From contig JAUCCO010000072.1 in the NCBI GenBank assembly GCA_034676125.1, positions 1 through 17,097 of the forward strand: 17,097 bases of DNA, written 5' to 3'. The notes under the pieces were generated by a model. It ran no database searches and had not been told where the DNA came from. It saw only the letters and a program-made list of their open reading frames with translations. This document shows positions 7,141 through 14,944 of the stretch, in pieces. The translations under genes were made by a program, and so were the position numbers. Within the stretch, counting starts at the first letter, position 1. Each line of letters opens with the position of its first letter. The DNA comes from UBA6183 sp034676125 (GTDB taxonomy: Bacteria > Bacteroidota > Bacteroidia > UKL13-3).

Positions 7141-7770
7141 TTACTTCAACCTGTAATAAACAGAACCTCCTAAACCAAAATTCAGGTAGTTGAGTGTAGC
7201 GTATTTTAAGTCAAAAAACTTATATGTAATATTAGGCTCAACCCTAAATGTAACGCGGTTTACATTATATTCTGCACCAAAAGAAAATAAACCCGAAACA
7301 AATTGAATAGAAGGTTGACTAGTGTATCTTTTAGTTTCTTCGTTTAAATTATTCTTGTCTTGAAATGTGATACTTGAATTCGCTCGGTACATATAGTTAT
7401 ACGCCAAACCCAAACTAAATCCATATCTGATTTTATTACCCATGTATAAAGATAACAACAAAGGTATTTGAATGATTTTATGAAAAACCTCCAATGAAAT
7501 TGGTTTAGGATTATCATATATTTTTAATTTTGAGAAATCAACTTTTGAGCCCTTATTTTGATGATTGAAACCGGAAGTTAAAGCGAAGTTTTTATTCAAA
7601 TCATATTTTAGCCTCACTCCTATCTGATAGCCAATCCAAGGCTCGGCATATTTTAGTTCAGTTTCTACACTTGTTAAATCTATTGATGAGTTTATACCAA
7701 TAGAAAAAGGTGTTTGTGAAAAAGCAGTTAAGCCTAAAAGTGTGGCGAGTAATAGCAATAATTGTTTCAT
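7141..7770 (-). CDS. Outer membrane beta-barrel protein (PorT family)
   Basis: This 209-residue protein begins with a signal peptide (MKQLLLLLATLLGLTAFSQT), probably cleaved just before or after the last residues. The rest alternates polar and hydrophobic residues in strands ending in aromatic residues, for example YQIGVRLKYDLNKNFALTSG and FGLGGSVYYRLK at the C-terminus. This fits the small OMP_b-brl/PorT-like barrels common in Bacteroidota. The function is not known. Its TAA is directly followed by the XRE remnant, so the surroundings of its 3' end are rearranged, but the end itself looks natural. Promoter at 7790-7819. Confidence 0.8.
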   Translation of the reverse strand: MKQLLLLLATLLGLTAFSQTPFSIGINSSIDLTSVETELKYAEPWIGYQIGVRLKYDLNKNFALTSGFNHQNKGSKVDFSKLKIYDNPKPISLEVFHKIIQIPLLLSLYMGNKIRYGFSLGLAYNYMYRANSSITFQDKNNLNEETKRYTSQPSIQFVSGLFSFGAEYNVNRVTFRVEPNITYKFFDLKYATLNYLNFGLGGSVYYRLK

Positions 7771-7789
7771 ATGTAATTGGTTATGATGT

Positions 7790-7819
7790 CAAAAATAACA
7801 TTTGGCAATTATAAACCAA
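7790..7819 (-). promoter_or_regulatory. Promoter of the beta-barrel gene
   Basis: TTG (7817-7819), a 19-base spacer and TATTTTTG (7790-7797) on the minus strand match the Bacteroidota -33/-7 consensus. It lies about 20 bases before the ATG at 7770. Confidence 0.6.
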
Positions 7820-7872
7820 TTTAAAACCTCAAATTTATTTAAAAACTTCATAACAATATAAACCAAAAATTA

Positions 7873-7904
7873 CTGACACTCTGTCAGAAAATATACTATA
7901 TTTG
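7873..7904 (+). promoter_or_regulatory. miaB operon promoter with a palindromic element
   Basis: TATATTTG (7897-7904) is an exact Bacteroidota -7 box, 21 bases before the miaB ATG. Where a -33 TTG would be expected there is instead a perfect palindrome, CTGACA-CTC-TGTCAG (7873-7887). This suggests a regulator site or alternative recognition element rather than a standard -33 box. Confidence 0.6.
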
Positions 7905-7925
7905 CACACTAAAATTACTGAATAA

Positions 7926-9320
7926 ATGAAAGGACTATTAGCTGATGCCCCTTTAGATACTGCTAAAAGAAAGTTATATATAGAAACTTATGGTTGTGCT
8001 ATGAATGTAGCCGATAGCGAAGTAATGGCCAGCATTATGCAGGATGAAGGTTTTACAACCACAAACGACCCATTACAAGCCGATGTTGTGTTTTTAAACA
8101 CTTGTGCAATTAGGGATAATGCCGAAGCCAAAATTTGGGGTCGCTTAAAAGAAATGAAGGGCAATAAACGCAAAAACCCAGGTATGATTGTAGGTGTTAT
8201 GGGTTGTATGGCCGAACGTTTAAAATCAAAATTAGTTGAGCAAGAGCAATTGGTTGATATTGTAGTAGGGCCAGATGCTTACCGCGATATTCCTAAATTA
8301 ATACAACAAGTAGAAGCTGGCCAAAAAGCAGTAAATGTACTTTTAAGCAGAGAAGAAACTTATGCAGAAATTATACCTGTTCGCCTAAGTAGCAATGGCG
8401 TTAATGCATACATAAGCATTATGCGCGGTTGCGATAACATGTGTTCATTTTGTGTGGTGCCTTTTACACGTGGCCGTGAGCGTAGCCGTGAGCCAGAAAG
8501 TATTGTGCGCGAAGCAACAGAATTGTTTAACCAAGGTTACAAAGAAGTTACTTTACTTGGCCAAAATGTAGACTCCTACAAATGGAATGCAGAAACGGAA
8601 AGTAATGCATTAATCGACCAAGAATATCCAACAGTAAACTTTGCACAATTGCTGGAGAAAGTTGCTGCAATTTCTCCTGATTTACGTATTCGATTTTCTT
8701 CATCACACCCAAAAGATATTACCGATGAAGTTTTGTATACCATTAAAAAGCATGATAATATTTGCAACTATATTCATTACCCATTACAAAGCGGAAACAG
8801 CCGTGTATTAAAGTTAATGAACCGCACTTATGATGCAGATTGGTTTATGGATAGACTAAAAACCATCAGAACTATTTTGCCAGAAGTGGGTATTAGCACT
8901 GATGCAATTGTTGGTTTTTGTAGCGAAACAGAAGAGGAGTTTCAAGACACCTTAAATAAGTTTAAAGAAGCACAATTTGAATTTGCATTTATGTACTCAT
9001 ACAGCGAACGCCCTGGCACTTTAGCCGCACGCAAGTATCCTGATGATGTGCCCGCAGATGTAAAAAGTCGCAGATTAGCACAATTAGTAGAACTGCAAAA
9101 CAGCATAAGCCTTAATAAAAAACTAGCTTACATTGGTAAAACTTACAAGGTATTAATCGAAGGATATTCTAAAAAATCTAACGATGATTACAAAGGTCGT
9201 AACGACCAAAACCAATTGGTAGTTTTTCCGGTTAGCGATGGCTATAAAGTGGGCGATTATGTAAACGTAAAAATAGAACGCTCAACAATGACGAGCTTAT
9301 TTGGTAATGTGGTTGCGTAA
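7926..9320 (+). CDS. miaB: tRNA methylthiotransferase MiaB
   Basis: MiaB is a radical-SAM enzyme that adds a methylthio group to i6A37 in tRNAs. The 464-residue length fits the family. The N-terminal UPF0004 domain has cluster-binding Cys24 (TYGCAMN), Cys60 (LNTCAIRDNAEAK) and Cys94 (MGCMAERLK). The radical-SAM motif is Cys169-x3-Cys173-x2-Cys176 (GCDNMCSFCVVPFTRGRE). A TRAM domain that binds tRNA closes the protein (KVLIEGYSKK, then RNDQNQLVVFP). It is the first gene of an operon with the MtfA-like gene, a sigma-54 activator and a MORN-like gene. MiaB next to a sigma-54 activator is a recurrent Bacteroidota arrangement. Confidence 0.96.
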   Translation: MKGLLADAPLDTAKRKLYIETYGCAMNVADSEVMASIMQDEGFTTTNDPLQADVVFLNTCAIRDNAEAKIWGRLKEMKGNKRKNPGMIVGVMGCMAERLKSKLVEQEQLVDIVVGPDAYRDIPKLIQQVEAGQKAVNVLLSREETYAEIIPVRLSSNGVNAYISIMRGCDNMCSFCVVPFTRGRERSREPESIVREATELFNQGYKEVTLLGQNVDSYKWNAETESNALIDQEYPTVNFAQLLEKVAAISPDLRIRFSSSHPKDITDEVLYTIKKHDNICNYIHYPLQSGNSRVLKLMNRTYDADWFMDRLKTIRTILPEVGISTDAIVGFCSETEEEFQDTLNKFKEAQFEFAFMYSYSERPGTLAARKYPDDVPADVKSRRLAQLVELQNSISLNKKLAYIGKTYKVLIEGYSKKSNDDYKGRNDQNQLVVFPVSDGYKVGDYVNVKIERSTMTSLFGNVVA

Positions 9321-9335
9321 TAATTTTTACAAATA

Positions 9336-10775
9336 TTGAACTCGGAATATATCCCCATAATAATTGTTTGCATACTTGCAGCCATTTACTTATTGTATAT
9401 GGTAAAGGATGGTGTACAAACATATACAAGAGAGGTTGCGTTAACCAATAAAGAATTAATCACGCTTTCTCCCGAAGACTTTATTAATGAATGGGGTAAT
9501 TTTTTAAACAAATTTTTCCCTTACTTTAGAAACTTAGACGAGAATAGTCAAGTATTGTTTTGTAATAAAACACAAGCCTTACTAAAACGAATAGATGTTG
9601 TAGGTATTGGGGTTGAGGTTGATAATAGAATGCGGGTATTATTAATTGCATCGTTAACCCAACTTACATTTGGACTAAAAAAACTTGGGTTATATAACTT
9701 TAATGAAATAAGACTTTATCCAGACCAATTTCATCTAAAAAAAACAGATTCTTATTATGAAGGTATTACTTATTCCGGTAAAATAATTGCACTCTCTTGT
9801 ACACATTTTCAAAAGGGTATTTTAAATAGTAAAGATGGTGTTAATTTAGGCATTTATCATCTTGCACAAGCATTGCAAAAAACAGTAAACAATGGTGTTT
9901 TTTTTGACACCCATTTTGCTAGTTATATTGATATTTGGAGCGAACAAATAGAATTTATATTTAAGCACAACACGGCTTTTACAAAATTAATTGGACCCGA
10001 ACAACAAGCCAATTGTATTTTTCCGCGTGTAGCTGAAGTGTTTTTTGAACAACCGTTTGAATTTAAAGAAGCCTCAATTGATGCTTATGCGCACACTTGT
10101 TTATTACTCAACCAAAATCCTTTAAACATTACAGAAAACTACGCATATAAACACGAATCATTTAACAGGTTTAATTTAATAAAACAGTTGCCTGCCAAGG
10201 TTCGTAAAATATATCGTCATAACAAATGGCATTGGAGTTATAACTTACCTATATTTATGCCAATACTTGCTCCAATTGGGTTATCAATAATGCTACCTCA
10301 AACGCTCATAACTAACATCAGCTTTAGTATTGCATATTTTACCATAAGCATAATACTATTTATAGGATTGTTTAAGTACAATTTAAAGTCAGAACTATAT
10401 TCAAATTTTGCTGGATTGTACTTGTTTTGTGCCATTGGGCTTACACCTATTTTAAGTGTTCTATTATTGTTTTTAAATAACAACATCATCATAGGACCAA
10501 CAAATTTAACAGTTAAAAAAATCAAAGATTATACATACCTTATTAGAGAATCAAGAAGTCGTAATTTTAATAGTAGTAGTAACAATTATAGCTATGTAGG
10601 TGTAATATTATACTATGAAGATGATTTTTTAAACGATTATTACAGAGCACGTGAGTTTGATTACGAAAGCTTAGCAACCAAAACATTTACCAACTTTAGC
10701 GTAGAATATAATATTGCAAAAGGCTTGATAGGCCTTGATGTGGTATTGTCAAAAAAGATAATTTACACACCATGA
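9336..10775 (+). CDS. Membrane protein with an inactive MtfA-like (M90) domain
   Basis: Of the 479 residues, about 5-22 form a membrane anchor (YIPIIIVCILAAIYLLYM). A domain related to MtfA zinc peptidases (M90) follows. It has the family's LTFGLKKLGLYNFNEIRLYP and GVNLGIYHLAQAL, and VAEVFFEQPFEFKEA around Glu234, where MtfA has an EYFFExP stretch. The zinc site HExxH is replaced by Tyr174-His-Leu-Ala-Gln178, so peptidase activity is unlikely. About three membrane segments follow (from NLPIFMPILAPIGLSIM to LLLFLNNNIIIG), then a soluble tail. The start is TTG at 9336, 15 bases after miaB: no ATG occurs before residue 22 and a stop lies just upstream. The stop overlaps the next ATG (ATGA). Role unknown. 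Confidence 0.75.
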   Translation: MNSEYIPIIIVCILAAIYLLYMVKDGVQTYTREVALTNKELITLSPEDFINEWGNFLNKFFPYFRNLDENSQVLFCNKTQALLKRIDVVGIGVEVDNRMRVLLIASLTQLTFGLKKLGLYNFNEIRLYPDQFHLKKTDSYYEGITYSGKIIALSCTHFQKGILNSKDGVNLGIYHLAQALQKTVNNGVFFDTHFASYIDIWSEQIEFIFKHNTAFTKLIGPEQQANCIFPRVAEVFFEQPFEFKEASIDAYAHTCLLLNQNPLNITENYAYKHESFNRFNLIKQLPAKVRKIYRHNKWHWSYNLPIFMPILAPIGLSIMLPQTLITNISFSIAYFTISIILFIGLFKYNLKSELYSNFAGLYLFCAIGLTPILSVLLLFLNNNIIIGPTNLTVKKIKDYTYLIRESRSRNFNSSSNNYSYVGVILYYEDDFLNDYYRAREFDYESLATKTFTNFSVEYNIAKGLIGLDVVLSKKIIYTP

Positions 10776-12019
10776 ACATACAAGATATTAAACAACGATT
10801 TGAAATTATAGGCAACTCTCCCCTGCTTAATATTGCTTTAGAAACAGCAGTAAAAGTTTCGCCAACTGATATTTCTGTTTTGATAAACGGAGAAAGTGGT
10901 GTAGGTAAAGAGGCTTTTAGTAAAATTATTCACTCGCTTAGCAACCGTAAGCATGGTAATTTTATTGCCGTAAACTGTGGTGCCATACCAGAAGGTACTA
11001 TCGACTCTGAATTATTTGGACACGAAAAAGGTTCGTTTACTGGCGCACACGATACCCGTAAAGGTTATTTTGAAACGGTAAGTGGTGGCACAATTTTTTT
11101 AGATGAAGTTGGTGAGCTTCCACTTGAAACACAAGCTAGATTATTACGTATTTTAGAGAGTGGGGAATTTATAAAAGTAGGTTCATCAAAAACACAAAAA
11201 ACAGATGTACGTGTAATTGCCGCTACCAATAAAGATTTGTTGGAACTTGCATCAAGAGGAAGGTTTCGCGAAGACTTGTATTACCGATTAAGCACTGTGC
11301 CAATTAAAGTTCCACCATTGCGCGAGCGTAAAGAAGACATACATTTATTGTTTAGAAAATTTGCTGCAGATTTTTCAGAAAAATACCGTTCAAAAATTGT
11401 TACACTTGAACCAGATGCGGCACAAATGATTATTAATTATAGTTGGCCTGGTAACATCCGTCAGTTAAAAAATATTGCCGAACAACTAAGTGTGCTTGAC
11501 GAAGATAAAATTGTAAATGCAGGCGAATTACAGCGTGTATTGCCAGCTGAGCGCCAAAGTTTGCCTATGCTAATGGGCAGCAATGTTGACCAAGGCATGA
11601 GCGAGCGTGATATTTTTTACAAGGTGCTTTTTGATTTGCGCAAAGACATGAACGACCTTAAAAGTATTGTTTTTGGTATGATACAAAATGGAGGAAATGA
11701 TAGCGATATGCCTTCATCAATGATGAATAGAGGCGGTATGCAAAGTAGTGGAGATCATTTAAACAACATGTCATCGCCTACACCATCGTTTTACCATCCA
11801 AACATTAATACGCAACCATTACAAAATAGCAACAACAAGTTTATTGATATAGACGAAGCTGAAGCCGTTCCCGAATCTTTATCAATTGAAGATAAAGAAA
11901 TAGAGTTGATAAAGAAGGCGTTAAATAAATATAATGGTAGAAGAAAAAAAGCGGCATTAGAATTGGGTATTAGCGAGCGCACCTTGTACCGTAAAATTAA
12001 ACAATACGATTTAGAATAA
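10772..12019 (+). CDS. Sigma-54-dependent transcriptional activator (AAA+ and Fis)
   Basis: The 415 residues start almost directly with the AAA+ domain and have no N-terminal receiver, GAF or PAS domain, as in PspF. Walker A is GESGVGKE (40-47). The sigma-54-contacting loop is GSFTGA (87-92; the usual motif is GAFTGA). Walker B is GGTIFLDEVGE with Asp111 and Glu112, and RFREDLYYRL holds the arginine fingers. A flexible, Met/Asn/Ser-rich linker (around 300-355) precedes a Fis-type helix-turn-helix (ALELGISERTLYRKIKQYDL). Without a sensor domain its activity must be set by a partner; the overlapping membrane protein is a candidate (inference). Confidence 0.93.
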   Translation: MNIQDIKQRFEIIGNSPLLNIALETAVKVSPTDISVLINGESGVGKEAFSKIIHSLSNRKHGNFIAVNCGAIPEGTIDSELFGHEKGSFTGAHDTRKGYFETVSGGTIFLDEVGELPLETQARLLRILESGEFIKVGSSKTQKTDVRVIAATNKDLLELASRGRFREDLYYRLSTVPIKVPPLRERKEDIHLLFRKFAADFSEKYRSKIVTLEPDAAQMIINYSWPGNIRQLKNIAEQLSVLDEDKIVNAGELQRVLPAERQSLPMLMGSNVDQGMSERDIFYKVLFDLRKDMNDLKSIVFGMIQNGGNDSDMPSSMMNRGGMQSSGDHLNNMSSPTPSFYHPNINTQPLQNSNNKFIDIDEAEAVPESLSIEDKEIELIKKALNKYNGRRKKAALELGISERTLYRKIKQYDLE

Positions 12020-12029
12020 TAAAAAACCA

Positions 12030-12404
12030 ATGAAAAAAACACTTATAGCAATTGCATCATGCACCTTATTTAGTGTGGCATTAAAAGCACAGGTAATTGA
12101 TGACCAAAATGGAAAAACATATTATTACTACGATACTTTAACGAATAAAAAAGTTAAAGAAATTTTCCACCATACCCAAGAAATTAAAATATTTACCGAC
12201 CACAAAGGCAATATGCGCGACACCATGCTTTTGGTTAAAAACGGGCCATATACCCGATACTTTGAAGATGGAAACCTTGAGTGTAGCGGATACTTTGATA
12301 ACGAAAGAAAAACGGGCACTTGGAAATATTATAACCATACCGGCAAGCTAATAAGAACAGAACTTTGGGCTGCAAATAAAATTACAAAAACCACCACACA
12401 TTAA
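12030..12404 (+). CDS. Secreted MORN/YwqK-like repeat protein
   Basis: The 124 residues begin with a signal peptide (MKKTLIAIASCTLFSVALKA, then Q). The mature part contains MORN_2-type units as in the 'toxin-antitoxin system YwqK family antitoxin' annotations: NGPYTRYFEDGNLECSGYF and KTGTWKYYNHTGKLIRTELW. Despite that label, no toxin is present and a secreted or periplasmic role is more likely. It starts 10 bases after the activator stop, so it ends the miaB operon. A terminator-like hairpin overlaps its last codons. Confidence 0.75.
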   Translation: MKKTLIAIASCTLFSVALKAQVIDDQNGKTYYYYDTLTNKKVKEIFHHTQEIKIFTDHKGNMRDTMLLVKNGPYTRYFEDGNLECSGYFDNERKTGTWKYYNHTGKLIRTELWAANKITKTTTH

Positions 12405-12415
12405 TGGTGTTTTTT
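12386..12415 (+). terminator. Terminator of the miaB operon
   Basis: CACCA (12392-12396) pairs with TGGTG (12405-12409), and A-run 12386-12390 can pair with T-run 12411-12415 past one mismatch. The T-run (12410-12415) follows the stem as in an intrinsic terminator. The stem is short, so leakage into the reverse transcriptase gene is possible. Confidence 0.5.
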
Positions 12416-12475
12416 GTGGAATTCAACAAAAAGATACTTTAACTAAATAAGTACAATTATATAGACTCTAAAACA

Positions 12476-14572
12476 ATGACACAGTACGATAAATTTTTGA
12501 CACCAAATAACTTTAAGCTTGCTTTTGAAAGGCTAAAAACTGCGTCAAGAAATTTATATAAGAGTATTTATTACGAAGACCTTAAAACATTTGGTTTATA
12601 CCTTGATGAAAATATTGAAACCGTAATTTCAAACATTAAACAAGACATTTATAAACCAGAAAAAAGCCATAAGATTTTCATACCCAAAAAAGATAATCTT
12701 GTAAGACCACTTTCAATGCTAACATTCATAGACTTGTTAGTTTATCAAGCAATCACAAATGTAATAGCAGATACATCTTACGACATCATTTCACCTTACT
12801 ACGATAAAGTTATTTTCGGTAATGTAATAAACACATCAACTGCAAAAGAAGAAGACAAAAGTTTTTTCTATAAATCTTGGAAACGCAAATGGAAGCGATT
12901 CAATGAAATCTCAAAAGAGCATTTTTCAAAAGGATATATTTATTTGAGCGAATTTGACATTGCATCATTTTTTGACACTATTGACCATAACATTCTATGT
13001 GAACTACTTAAAAACAACTTTAATATAGAAAATGAACTACTTGAACTTTTATCTAGTTGCTTAGAAAGTTGGACAGCGGATTCTAATCACAAATCGTTCA
13101 AAAGCAAACACGGCATACCACAGGGCCCAATAAGTTCACCATTTCTCGCTGACTTATATCTTTTTTACCTTGACAGTGAAATAAAACGAACAACAAAGAA
13201 ATTAGACTACAAGTATCTTAGATATGTTGACGACATAAGAATACTAACGAAAGACAATTTAACTTCTCAAAAACTTATTGCTGCTCTTGACTTAATTTCT
13301 CGGGACCTTGGTTTAATTCCACAGGGTAGTAAAATTTTAATTAAAAAAGTAGATGATATTGACACCGAACTTAAAATTCAAAACAGCAAATTTTCAGATA
13401 TAACAAAAGAATACAAAGAAGAAACAACAGGCAAAGAATCAAACAAACTAAAAGCCAGAACACATAAACATCTTAAAAAACGATTTATCAATTGTTTTGA
13501 CGATAAATCTAATGAGCGATATCTTGATAAGACAGTAATTGGGTTTTCGCTTTATAAATTAAATGCTGATGAACAGGTCAAAACAATTCTAATAGCAAAG
13601 TACAACATGATTCTTACGCACTTTGAGGGTATTTTGTTTTATTTAAAAAGACATTTTCAAAATGATGCAGAAGTTAAGCTGTTAATTAAAAATATGCTAT
13701 TGGATGAAACAATTTTGTTTACACACCTAGTTGCACTTTGTTTCAAATACTTTCCCGACTACCCTTTTGATGAAAGAATTTATCAAACCTACACCTTTGA
13801 AAAACATAGGCATTGGTTAGTTAATTATTATATGGTTGGTTGGCTTTTCGCCAATAATAAGAATGAGTTGTTATTGACTGACAATTCAACAGAAAATTAC
13901 TTTATCCAAAGAGAACTTAATAACCATAAATACGCTGTTTCAACCGAGAAGTCTTTTAGAAAAATATTTGCTACACGGTTACTTGAAAGTCCAAACGGAA
14001 TGTTATCACTGCAAGGACTAAACTTATTATTCAACAATCCGTTGAATTTACTTGGTTTTAAAACAACAATAGAGCAAAATCAATTCATTAAATATATTTT
14101 CAGTAAACAGCCGACAGACATAATTGTCTATACTCTTAAAACTGAATGGAAAATTGAAAACCCTGATACATTTTTTAATAGAAATATATGGACAGACGAT
14201 GTAGAATATGAAGAATTGAGAACATCATTCCTTTTATTCATAAAATCAATAAGTAGCGACCCGTCAAAATCATTATTAAATATAAATTCATTTAATAATT
14301 TAGTCTTTGACAAAATTTGTAGCAGATTGAACATAGCAAGAGTTGCTACTGAATATGGTATTAATCTTAACGCAAACCTTATTGACGAACAATTACCATT
14401 ATGCAATAAACATTGGAAAGAAATAAACGAGAAAAGGAATCAAAAAACCGAAGCACACCCTTACGACAAGTTTGGAAACATAAGAATTAGAATTACGAAA
14501 ACAGACTTTTACGACCTATTTAAAAAGCAAAAACTGACTTTAGACGAATTGTGTAATTTCAGAGGATTCTAA
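12476..14572 (+). CDS. Abi/UG-type reverse transcriptase with a C-terminal HEPN-like motif
   Basis: The 698-residue protein is a stand-alone reverse transcriptase. Early motifs include VRPLSMLTFIDLLVYQAI. Motif A is EFDIASFFD with catalytic Asp161, motif B is GIPQGPISS (from Gly213), and motif C is YVDD (250-253). The catalytic aspartates are intact. The roughly 380 residues after a thumb-like region are largely helical. Near the end, INEKRNQKTEAHP has Arg654-Asn-x5-His661, the Rx4-6H signature of HEPN ribonucleases. There is no maturase, endonuclease or integrase domain. This layout (RT, helical repeats, HEPN) is that of AbiA-like abortive-infection proteins, so antiphage defence is the likely role, inferred from architecture. 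Start: ATG at 12476; no clear -7 box. Confidence 0.85.
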   Translation: MTQYDKFLTPNNFKLAFERLKTASRNLYKSIYYEDLKTFGLYLDENIETVISNIKQDIYKPEKSHKIFIPKKDNLVRPLSMLTFIDLLVYQAITNVIADTSYDIISPYYDKVIFGNVINTSTAKEEDKSFFYKSWKRKWKRFNEISKEHFSKGYIYLSEFDIASFFDTIDHNILCELLKNNFNIENELLELLSSCLESWTADSNHKSFKSKHGIPQGPISSPFLADLYLFYLDSEIKRTTKKLDYKYLRYVDDIRILTKDNLTSQKLIAALDLISRDLGLIPQGSKILIKKVDDIDTELKIQNSKFSDITKEYKEETTGKESNKLKARTHKHLKKRFINCFDDKSNERYLDKTVIGFSLYKLNADEQVKTILIAKYNMILTHFEGILFYLKRHFQNDAEVKLLIKNMLLDETILFTHLVALCFKYFPDYPFDERIYQTYTFEKHRHWLVNYYMVGWLFANNKNELLLTDNSTENYFIQRELNNHKYAVSTEKSFRKIFATRLLESPNGMLSLQGLNLLFNNPLNLLGFKTTIEQNQFIKYIFSKQPTDIIVYTLKTEWKIENPDTFFNRNIWTDDVEYEELRTSFLLFIKSISSDPSKSLLNINSFNNLVFDKICSRLNIARVATEYGINLNANLIDEQLPLCNKHWKEINEKRNQKTEAHPYDKFGNIRIRITKTDFYDLFKKQKLTLDELCNFRGF

Positions 14573-14581
14573 AAACACTAC

Positions 14582-14600
14582 GACCAACATTTTATTGGTC
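14582..14600 (+). terminator. Hairpin after the reverse transcriptase gene
   Basis: GACCAA (14582-14587) pairs with TTGGTC (14595-14600) around CATTTTA, 10 bases after the stop. It is followed by AAAAG rather than a T-run, so termination here would be weak. Confidence 0.4.
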
Positions 14601-14672
14601 AAAAGTTAGGTTATTGCCAACTCATCTCAAATATAGGCAAATATACCTTTTACTATTAATGACTTTAAATAA

Positions 14673-14704
14673 AAAAATCCTGCATTTCGCAATGCAGGAT
14701 TTTT
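14673..14704. terminator. Bidirectional intrinsic terminator (RT gene and gyrB)
   Basis: ATCCTGCATT (14677-14686) pairs perfectly with AATGCAGGAT (14691-14700) around TCGC, and the flanking A-run and T-run extend the stem to about 14 bp. An A-run on the left and a T-run on the right make it work for the rightward RT transcript and the leftward gyrB transcript. Confidence 0.85.
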
Positions 14705-14713
14705 AATATATAA

Positions 14714-14738
14714 GAGTAAATGTTCAAAACATTTACTC
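14714..14738. repeat. 11-bp perfect inverted repeat
   Basis: GAGTAAATGTT (14714-14724) and AACATTTACTC (14728-14738) are perfect inverted repeats around CAA. No T-run follows on either strand, so it is more like an operator or cruciform than a terminator. Function unknown. Confidence 0.6.
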
Positions 14739-14769
14739 AACCCTCATGATACTCGGGAGGGAAAACCGG

Positions 14770-14825
14770 CTAAATTTTAAATTCGAATTTTTAAACTCGA
14801 AATTCGAAAAGTTGAAAATTTCAAA
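14770..14825. repeat. Degenerate heptamer tract 1
   Basis: The tract can be cut into eight 7-base units: CTAAATT, TTAAATT, CGAATTT, TTAAACT, CGAAATT, CGAAAAG, TTGAAAA, TTTCAAA. The units are related but not identical. Confidence 0.5.
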
Positions 14826-14909
14826 CAACAAAACTTCGATATTCAAGATTTGCTTTATTAACCTCGTTTCATTGTTTTCTTCTTTTATGATAGTTGAATT
14901 GCTTCATTA

Positions 14910-14944
14910 ATTCAACACTCATAACTCAACATTCAAAATTTCCT
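14910..14944. repeat. Degenerate heptamer tract 2, reaching the gyrB stop
   Basis: Five 7-base units follow one another: ATTCAAC, ACTCATA, ACTCAAC, ATTCAAA, ATTTCCT. The last overlaps the gyrB stop codon (14943-14945). Confidence 0.45.

Larger units (their letters stand above)
14573..14942. other. 370-base gap between the RT gene and gyrB: structured, no gene seen
   Basis: No convincing gene is present. In order it holds a 6-bp hairpin (14582-14600), a strong bidirectional terminator (14673-14704), an 11-bp perfect palindrome (14714-14738), a short CCCTC/GAGGG inverted repeat (14741-14761), and two tracts with 7-base periodicity (14770-14825 and 14910-14944). Confidence 0.7.

Noticed and set aside
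12476..14572. Group II intron
   Set aside because: There is no maturase or endonuclease domain and no domain V-like hairpin was recognised after the gene.
12405..14942. Retron or diversity-generating retroelement around the reverse transcriptase
   Set aside because: No msr/msd-like long inverted repeats precede the gene and no template/variable repeat pair or accessory gene was seen; the protein architecture fits Abi-type RTs better.
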